Assembly (NCBI GenBank): GCA_019915015.1
Contig: JAHBBC010000031.1
Coordinates: 1-64,000 of the forward strand
Source of the DNA: Auriscalpium vulgare
Taxonomy: Eukaryota; Basidiomycota; Agaricomycetes; Russulales; Auriscalpiaceae
DNA length: 64,000 nt
Direction: 5' to 3'
Shown here: positions 23,170-32,200 of the stretch, piece after piece
Layout: every line of letters begins with the position of its first letter
Position numbering within the stretch: position 1 is the stretch's first letter
The notes under the pieces: model-generated
What the model was told of the DNA's origin: nothing
The model's database searches: none
The model's input: only the letters and a program-made list of their open reading frames with translations
Made by a program: the position numbers and the translations under genes

Positions 23170-24402
23170 ATGACTATCTTACATCAACAGCCCCTCCAAC
23201 CCCTCGGTGCTGAGGGAGTCGACGACTTCGAAGTGGGCATGCCTCTTGTTTATATGACTGCGTAGGTGCTGAGAGCCTGGAGACAAGGACTTCAACAACT
23301 GTGTAATTAGAGAAGGCCAAGATATCCTTTTCCGCGTCGTTCCTCAGAAACTCCTGTCAGTCACTTCATCTCGCCTTCGGGAAGTGCTTCGTGTGACCGC
23401 CACTGCCTGCAGCGCACTGCAACGTCTCATTGATTCCATGGGGTCAACTTCGTCGCCGTTTTACTCCTCCGCGGCACCCGCTGGCACGGATACTACAGTG
23501 TACCCGCCACCCGAAGGGAGCGCTTTGGTTGATCTGGGCCGTGATAATGTCAATGCGGGCCCTCGATACATGAACGTCATGCTTGCGCATAGAGCATCTG
23601 TCCCGGTGCTGGACATTGTACGTCAGGAGTGCGACCAGATGGAAGAGTACTTTGTAAGTAATTCCTCGATTCCGTGCGCGGGCGTGGGCAGACGTATGCT
23701 CTGTGTTCAGAGTAAAGTGTTGCTTTGGTTCTACTTGACCCGTTCCGAGTATGTCCTCACAGCCCGTCATTTGTATGCCTTAACTAACAGTCTCTTTCAG
23801 CATCGATGAGTGAGCGTCGGCTTTCGGAGCCACGTGAGGTCGTTCTTGATGTCGAATTGATGTAGATTTCATACCGACAAGGACGACTATAATGACGGGC
23901 CTCGGGGAAGTAAGCCAACACATTGACATATGATGGACTTCAAGTTTTGTTGACCAGTTTATCAAGGTGCGCCAAGGTGCGCAGAGTCTGGCACGAACCT
24001 CGTCGCGCGTTGGCGGAGCGAAGCTACCGATCCCTACCTCGAGCGCGCCAAGATTTGCTCCAAGCTTCTCAAGTACCCTCATCTCGAGGACTACGCCGTG
24101 CGCTTTTTCCTGAGTAGTCCACGTTCCGTTACCCCAAACTAACCGTTCTAGTAGATGGCGCTGCGGGAATTTGATGTGAAGGAGTTGTTGGGGACAAGGC
24201 ATGTGCTGTTCACTATGAGAGATCACTACGCGGCTCTCGCGGGCTTGGGCCGAAAGTACATGAAACAGGTGCGTGTGTCGCGTCTGGTGTGAATGTGCGC
24301 AATGTTGAGCCTAGCCCGCAGCTCCAAGATCGGCTTGCCCTCTCCGGTGCCTGTATATATCCTATTGTTTTCACCTGCATCTCATACGTCGATATTTATT
24401 GA
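23170..24402 (+). CDS. Diverged PA28-like protein, tandem copy 2
   Basis: Open splice model: 23170-23232, 23288-23355, 23413-23653, 23711-23748, 23801-23809, 23866-23909, 23958-24097, 24155-24268, then either read-through to a stop at 24292 (246 residues) or a last exon 24322-24402 (265 residues). Blocks parallel PA28: FNNCVIREGQDILFRVVPQK, TDTTVYPPPEG, YLERAKICSKLLKYPHLEDY and MALREFDVKELLGTRH. The 38, 9 and 114 nt exons keep their sizes. Exons 2 and 3 of the parent are fused (68 = 63+5 nt), and its exons 8 and 9 appear fused. The conserved DGDNFGVQI activation-loop region and the NGVGLY tail are not preserved, so ordinary proteasome activation is doubtful. Confidence 0.6.
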
Positions 24403-24864
24403 TGACTTATGTTCATCTCATCTTCCGCAATTGAGAACACAACCAGGTTACCCGCGGACACGCCACATAAGGGGGAATGCCTTTTACATGTGTCGGCGCT
24501 TGAGATGAAAGCTCGCCACGCTACAATAGCAACCTTGTTCGAATCTTCGTAGCGGTAACGGTGCACTGAGGTGCGATGAACAAAAGCCCTTGTACTCACC
24601 GTTATGATTTTGGAGGAGCCAGAACAACAGAGCGCGCAAACATAGTGCTGCCAACGCGCCATCAAGGACAATAAGGCACTCCCATCGTCGTGTAAAAACA
24701 CACATGATTCCTCGTCGCAAGTCTCATACGTACGGATCATGTTCCATTTCAAACGAAGCAGAGGTCAAGCTGTCGGTGTGAAGCAGGCTTCGCCCAAGGT
24801 CAGCGCACACTCTAGTTGGGAGCACACTGTGGACGTCGCTCATTCATGTCGTGCTTGACCTTAG
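24403..24864. other. Intergenic between PA28-like copies 2 and 3
   Basis: About 460 bp. It may include the unidentified first exon of copy 3 (an ATG at 24739 opens a 12-codon frame ending near a GTGTG donor), but the phase to the next exon does not close. Confidence 0.35.
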
Positions 24865-25943
24865 ATTGTTAGAAAGGGAGAGGTTGGAGACATGATCGCA
24901 CTCTGCCCTCGAAAGGCAAGTACTTAAAGTCGCACTAATGGTTTCTAACCTTCTATGAACCACGCGTTCCCTAGATAAGGCAAGTTCTACCCTTCAAATC
25001 TAGATTCCCTGCAGGCGTGTCTGACAAATTTTCTCAGAGAGCTCGAAGGACTCCTGGTCGCCTCGATGACTGAGTCCTCTTCGTCGGCTGGTACCGACGC
25101 AACGGTTCACCCGCCTACGAGTCTCGATGATCCATTCCGCGATGATGCGAATCACGCAGAGGACTTCCACGGATCGAGGCTTTTAAGCTCTGCGTACGCA
25201 AACAAGTTGCTGCTCCAGATGCAGGCGTGCGTGATTCAAGAATGCGAAACTGTTATGAAGATCTTGGTGAGATAGACGTTCGATCCTTTGGGTGGGAAGT
25301 CTGATGAGGTTCTGTGCCTCCAGGACAAGGCCAGACTTTGGGTTAACTCGATTCTTCCCCCAAGTACGCACCCACACTGGCAATCATGACCTCTGATGCT
25401 GACCCTTGCACCACACATGTAGGAACATGTGAGTCGCGTCTACAGTGCACAGCTACACATCGTTGATGTGATAATCTCCAATGTCTACGAGGCCATGCGT
25501 TTCCTACAGTAAGCATCCCGCTGTTTCGTGCTTGCACCACTCCGATATGCTCTGTACAGGCAATGGGCAATATGCGGGTAAGCACCAGGAAGCGTCCAGC
25601 AATCTCCTCGCCTGCTGAGAATTGACCCCGACAGCCATCCTGCGCGAGATCGCCGACTTCCGTGAGAGTCTCCTGGCCTGGGTAGATAGTGTTTCCGACA
25701 GCCACCTCCAACGCGCAAAGATTTGCTCCGATCTCATCAAATATCCCAACGTGGAGGACTACGCCGTAAGTAGAGTACGATCGCATTCCAGGTAGTCCGG
25801 TCGAAGCTCACGATTGATTTGGTCAGTTGGCGTTGAAGGGCCACGACGAGAAGGAGATGTTCCACCTGCGTCATTATATGGTTGAAATTCTTTTTATCTA
25901 CGCTGCGGAAGCGCGCATGCTGGAGCAGGACAGAATTAATTAG
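24865..25943 (+). pseudogene. PA28-like tandem copy 3, degenerate or mis-resolved
   Basis: Segments homologous to PA28 exons in order: 24865-24915 (IVRKGEVGDMIALCPRK), micro-exon 24975-24979, 25038-25266 (ELEGLLVASMTESSSSAGTD), 25324-25363 (DKARLWVNSILPP), 25560-25577 (18 nt, same size as the parent), 25635-25765 (131 nt, same as the parent; HLQRAKICSDLIKYPNVEDY) and 25827-25943 (LALKGHDEKEMFHLRHYM, stop TAG). The donors after the first two segments are GC (GCAAGT), not GT. The segment replacing the 38-nt exon is 40 nt, and I could not connect 25363 to 25560 without a stop. No start codon was placed. It is a decaying copy, or a gene whose middle exons I cannot resolve. Confidence 0.55.
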
Positions 25944-26063
25944 AAAGAAGGCTCGATCCTTCATGCGACTTCACAGTAAGAAGAATGCTGCTCTGGGTGG
26001 CTGTGATGTGTACATACATTAGAATGCAAGGAATAGTCTCCTCCATACTGTCTTCCCCTAATT

Positions 26064-26201
26064 TTAGAGTCGTCGCCTTGCCTATAGAAAACCAAGCAAC
26101 TGTATTCAGTTGCTGCCCTCATACCGAGATCGTTAGAGTCGTCGCCTTGCCTATAGAAAACCAAGCAACTGTATTCAATTGCTGCCCTCATACCGAGATC
26201 G
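26064..26201. repeat. Two tandem 69-bp units at the 3' end of RRB1
   Basis: 26064-26132 and 26133-26201 differ at about one position (CAGTTG versus CAATTG). The second unit includes the RRB1 stop codon at 26188-26190, so the last codons and adjacent 3' UTR were duplicated. Confidence 0.85.
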
Positions 26202-29200
26202 TTTTAAAGATATTGAATCCATCCTCAGCCGTGCTGAGGACGGTCCCCGGCATCTGCGGATGCCAATGCACCTCCTTTACATCTTTCTGCCCCTGGTGCA
26301 CGAAGAGCAGCTGCGGCGGGACGTCATTGCTACCCTCCGGCGTGTCGTCCATCGCGCCGGTCTCGTCGTCGTCTTGCTCGACCGCGAGGTCCCACAGCGT
26401 GACCTGGTCATCAGCGCCGGATGCTGCAAAGATGGAGTCTTCGGTGGGGTGCCATTCGATGGACGTGATAGGTGCGCGATGCCACGAGAAAGATGCCACG
26501 GGAGTAGGCTCGGGACCCGTGGTTCTTATGAAGATTTAACGTCAGGCTTCACTAGGGATATGAGAGGGAGTCGCGCTCACCCTCGCTTTTTGACATTTCG
26601 CAGGTCCCAAACCTTGATGCCGCCCTCGTCACCGCCGCTGAGGAGTAGGTACGCAGTGTTTCGATTCCAACTGATGACGTTCACGTCGCTCGAATGCGCT
26701 TGATCCATCCCCGCGACGCTCTGCCGCCCCTTACTCCGCACATCCCACACGCGTACGCTCTGATCCGCGCTGCACGACGCGAACACAGTCGGCTCGGACG
26801 GGCTCCACTGTAGGTCCTCGACGCTCGACGTGTGCGATGTGAATGGCTGTGTCAGCGTTTTGAAGCCCGACGGTGTCGACGTCGTTAGGTAGATCTTGGA
26901 GTGCACGTCGCCTGTGAGGAGGCGGAGTGCAGATGGGTTCGCATCGCCGGAGGACGCCCAGTCCATGGCGAAGCCTTCTGCGTGCCCGTGCGAGTTGATG
27001 GTGTGCACAGGCAATTTTGTGCGCGCCTTGTCGTATGTGTACCCTGGCACGTCGAGCGACTCTATCAATGGGCGAATGTCCCAGATGTGGACCTTTCCCG
27101 TCTCAGCCCATGTGGCGGCATGGTATGGTTGGTGGGGAGGGGGGAGGGGAGCTGATATGGGTAGGGGCTGAACGCGGACGCGGTTGACACTGCCAAGATG
27201 CGGTACCGAACGATGCTCGAGGATAGCATCTTCATCCAGATTGTCGGCATCGTCGTTTTCTTCGTCAGAGTCCTCGCTATCTACACTATATATGATCAGA
27301 GACTAGGATAAAATCGCGGTCGGATATCACTCACCACCATCCTTTTGTGTGCGGTGAAGTGAGGTCATTTTGTAGACAGACAGCTCGTTGTTTTTCGCAA
27401 CATCTGCCTGGCTGCCGGCGACGATGTAGGCAGTGGCAGGATACCGCTGCCGTTGGTCACCCAGGTTGTCTCGGAGCACATCGAACGACAGACATGGCCA
27501 GTTTGAGTTCATAGAGTGTCGCATGATGTATACCGAGTCGTCTGGCTCGAGGATTTCATCCTTCCCCAGTGTGTGTACGCCTGGGAGGAACGGCTGGGGT
27601 GCAGCAGGTTTTTCTTCTGATTCTTCGATCGCAGGCATGACCTCGTCGTCAATGTCCATACCTACAGCATTATGTAGACAGACACCGAGAGAATCCTTTT
27701 CGCAAAGGACGTACCATTCTCATCGCCTACGTCCTCATCTTCGATCTCATCCTCCCAAGCGTCCTCAAACAGGACCCCCGTAACTCATGCCAGGGGTATG
27801 ATCCGCCAAACGGGGTCAACTACCATTTTTTTTTGCGGCTCGCGACCCCTTCCAGCTACCATTCGCCCCTCAGACCTCCGTTTGGGGTCCGTAGCTACCA
27901 CGGATAGGATCATAGCTTCAAAAAAATCGTAGTTTATTGTAAAAAGCTCCGCTTTGCGTGCAGGCAGGAGGGGATGTACTACGGATGCGCAGAGGCCTGT
28001 CAAACTGACCTATTCATCTGGTTCATCGTCACCCGCCTGTTCAAGACCCGCCTTGACCCTCCCACTAAGCTCCTTGATAGCACGAGCGATATTCGCGACG
28101 TTCTGCTTGAGGGCGACATAGCACGCGCCATCAGATTTTACCAAAGCTAGTGTTGAGCCCGAGGTTTGGAGGGGATGGTCGAGGGCATACAGGAAGTAGG
28201 ACGGTTTCAGGAAGGCGAACCGAGGGATCTTGCTAGGATCGGCGAGGGAGAATTGGTTGTGTCGGACCGGCTTGAACAGTCTCACAGCGATGTAAGAAAG
28301 AGCGGTGATGCGAGACGTGTCCGAAGCCCAACCATGTTTGCCGTTCTTACCGGCCGACTTCTCGTACATGGTCAGGACTAACCAGCCATCAGCGCATGCC
28401 GAGTCATGTTGAAGATTACGACGCACCTTCTGCAAGGCAGATTGCCTCATCAACAAGAACCAAGCCATAAGAAGGCGGCATGCCAGTGTGAGCAGCGTAG
28501 AGGTGTTTGAGCGGCGTGACATTGGCCGAGTGTGCGACCTTGGGGACGTGATGCTTTGCGAAGATCGCTGCTCGCCTCCGTTCAGCCTGGCGGACGTCAA
28601 TACCATGTATGTGCACTCATACAACACTAGCAGACGCACCTGATACGATGCATTTGCAGCGACCTCAGCCGCGTTTGCAGCCGTCCCTGGTGCAGGAGCA
28701 ACAGCTTCTTCGCCGTTGATTGCTCCGTCTCGACCGCCCGCAGCTGGCTGCCGCCAGCGCATCGACCGACCCGCGCCCGTGGTAACACCGCGCTCTGTAA
28801 CACCGCGCTCTTCTTGACGCTTGAGAACATCCTTGACCAACTGCAGAAGGCGTTTTTTCTCGGAGAGCGTTGACTGGGCGGGTGGACCGTTATCAGAGGA
28901 AGGTGGTAGATCTTCCGAGGACTTGAAGGCCTTTGTTCGGACACCTTTCTCAGCCTGTCTGGTATGATGCGACCGGCGGATGACTGCGAGCTGTTCGAGA
29001 TCGAATTCAGCAGAGATCACTGTGTCCTGGAAGGTCCTGCGCTCGTCGGGGTCGGACACAGCAGGGAGCGACTGGGCGAGGATCTTCCCTATATGTGCAG
29101 CGTCTTTGCGTGTTGCATCCGCTGTGTCTTCAGGCAATTGCAGTCTAGTAATGTGAGGGTTAGACTCTGTAAGATCTATCGGCGGTGAGAGGAGGACAAA

Positions 29201-32200
29201 ACACGAACATGTCGACAGTGCTCTGGACGCATAAGGCAGCTGCTGCGCAAGTCAAATCGTTCAACTGCTGGTCGAAGACCGCACCAACTCCGTCTGCATT
29301 CTCTGCCTTCTTCAACCCATTTTCAATCTGGAGCATCTCGGGCTCGTCTTCGTCCATCTCAGGACCCTCGTCTTCGGAATCGGACTGGCCATAGATTGCA
29401 TCCCAAGCCTCCTGCGAATACCAACTCGACAACGATGGGAATGCGCGAACACGGTGAGCTTGATTCTGCAATTTGTCCAGAAAATCCGGGTCTAGTACGA
29501 GAGCGTCCCACAGATTCGCTGCCTCCGAATGGGCCTGTTGTGTTGCTTGCTCAATGTCGTGATCAGAAGGGAATGTGGAGAGGGCATGGAGGTCGAGATG
29601 TCGATTGTCGGTATAGGTATGATTGTATCCATTCGCTCTTTCCTTGCCCTCAGATGTCTTTGCAAGGAAGAGATGCTCGCGCAAGCGGACTGAGAGCTTC
29701 GGAATCATATGATAGAAGTCTTGCAAGGTGAAGTCCTTCACAAGCTGTCGACAAATGCCGAAGACATGCTCACAGACTTCGGTTGATAGAAGCCAGGGCA
29801 GCAATGGGTATCTGCCGTCGAGGTGGTCCCGATAGATGATCACCAACTGAAGGAAACCAACGACTAGGAAGTTTGTGATGTCGCGTGCCTCGGGAGATAT
29901 GAAGTGTTGAGCTTTTCGGTAGCCCGCGATGTCCATGAAGTCGGTCCACATTTCCATGAAGAAGTGCGCACGCAGCACCATGCGAACACGTTCGATAATT
30001 GGGATCGATCGATTCTGGTATGCATCCACGAGCTCTCCAAACACAAAGAGGTAGATAATCGAGCCGACCATTTCACGATGCTCGTTGGTGAACCATGCTA
30101 GCGTATGACCGGAGAAGAGACGGGTCGCAGCATTGTCGTCTTGTCGATCAAGTTTCTCGACATCCCTCCGAAACAATGTCCCTGTTGCTTCAATTGCTGC
30201 AAGGCGGAAGTGGCTGTACGACGTCGTATAGCTGCCCAAAGTAAGTATCCGGGCACCTGAGAATGCGTTGTTCCGGTACGTCTTGCGCCCATGGTTCGAA
30301 TCTTGAATGAGTGCGACAGGCTGTCGCCCTGCGCCGATGAGAGGAATGTGGAGGTTGATGTCACGATGTGAGCGAATAGGGTGCCTGAGGGTGTAGTCAA
30401 TGTACGCAACGGCGTGAGCGACCAGGAGACGTTGAAGGGAGCGCTCGACAGCCGTGCCGTCTGCGGCGTAGGATACAACGTTGATCTTGCGGGAGAGAAG
30501 GCCATTCAATATTAATTCCAGGTGGACGAACAGTTGCTCCGCCGAGTTTGACTCTGAGATAGGGAGCGCCGCAACGACGATAGTCGGAACGCCGGGAAGA
30601 GGGATCTGGAGGGTCCATACGCGTATCTGGCATGTGTCGGTGAGCTGCATGCCTCCGAAGTATTCGTAGAACTCATACCTTCTTAGCCTTCTCGATCTTC
30701 CTGGTGCGGATGAGGGCATCGAGTGTGTTGATGTCGCTCACGACGACGGGATCGCCAGGACTCCCTAGAAGCACGTAGCACTTTCGTATTGGGTCCCAGT
30801 GAGGCCTCAAAGACTCTAGCAGCTTCGTATCATCACATGCGAGGCCAACGGGACCCACAAGGTAGTCCAATGATTTCAGCCGTTCGTAGATAAATTCAAA
30901 TGTTGCCTCTGTGATGCCGATGGGAAACTGCACTTCGTGCGCACGACGTTTCCTTCGGGTCATTTATCAGTCAATTGTATCAATGCAATCTTGTAAACAC
31001 TGACTGGAGTGTCCGTTCTGCGGGTACGGGTAGCACATTCATCATGGATTCATATGCTCGCGGGCTTAAGACGTGGATAATTTGCGCCCACTCCAATGTC
31101 ATGGCTGAATATCGCATGCCGTTCAAAGGGACACCTCGTTCTTCTAAATCTTTCTTCTTGACGAGATCGTTCATCAAGGCGACAAACAAGGAATTGCCAT
31201 GCTTGCCCTCGATAACGCCTCTTGCGAAGACTAGGCATGCACTATGAGGGTTCTGTGCAGACAATGATCAGAAGCTGTAACGTGGGGATACTATGAACTT
31301 GAAGCTACTGACATCTTCGTATGCCTCCAGAAGAGGTGCAAGGTCGGGATGAGTAAGAGCATATCGATGGAGGGCCTGTATGTCGTCTTTCTGAGCATGA
31401 TTGGGGGTGAAGCGGCGATTCTTAGGCTCGGGGACTGGCTTGCGAGTCGCATTCTGGAATACGTGGACATGCAGCAGAGCGAGGCAGTTGACACAAGTAA
31501 CATCCTCAGTTGACTCTTCCGGCACCCTTACAGTGCGAAGACAATCTGTCGCAAGGACATGAAGGGGAGGCGACCGATAGTTCTTCCACTGCCACCGATG
31601 CTCTTGCTCCGTGTCGACTACTTGCTTTCTGGCCTTATCCAACGAACGATAATCTGGTGCCGAATACAACTCTAACGCCAAATCGGCGAGGGAAGGCCCG
31701 CCGCCCCCGCCGTATGGTGTGCGCTCCAAATATTGACGCACACGAGCGTATTTTGCTGCGCGAAGTCCGAAACAAGGACGATCTATCATTCTCGGAGCGG
31801 GGGCCTGCGTCGATGAGGTTGATGCCCAGATGTGGCCCAGTGTATGTGATCGCATTGTGCCCTTGCAAACTTTCTGGTGCTGTTTGAATGCCTTGGTGTG
31901 ATACGCCCCAGTCATAAGCATGTACTTGTTGCATCGAGAGCATCGGACCTTCCGAACATCGTCTAGACAGAACTCGGCCATGTCGTCAAGCGCAAGGATT
32001 TTCTCCTTGAATTTGGTATACGCCTTTGAGTTGTCGTCCCTACCGCGTTTGACGAAGGAATTGGCCAGGCGCGTGCTGATTGCTCCAGACGATGGCCCAA
32101 CATCAGCGCTTGCGGTGCTTGCAGACACGGTAGCAATGACATCCTTATTCTTTCCCTTGGGCGCGAAGAACGGATGAATGGGCCCAGGGACAGTGCGTGT

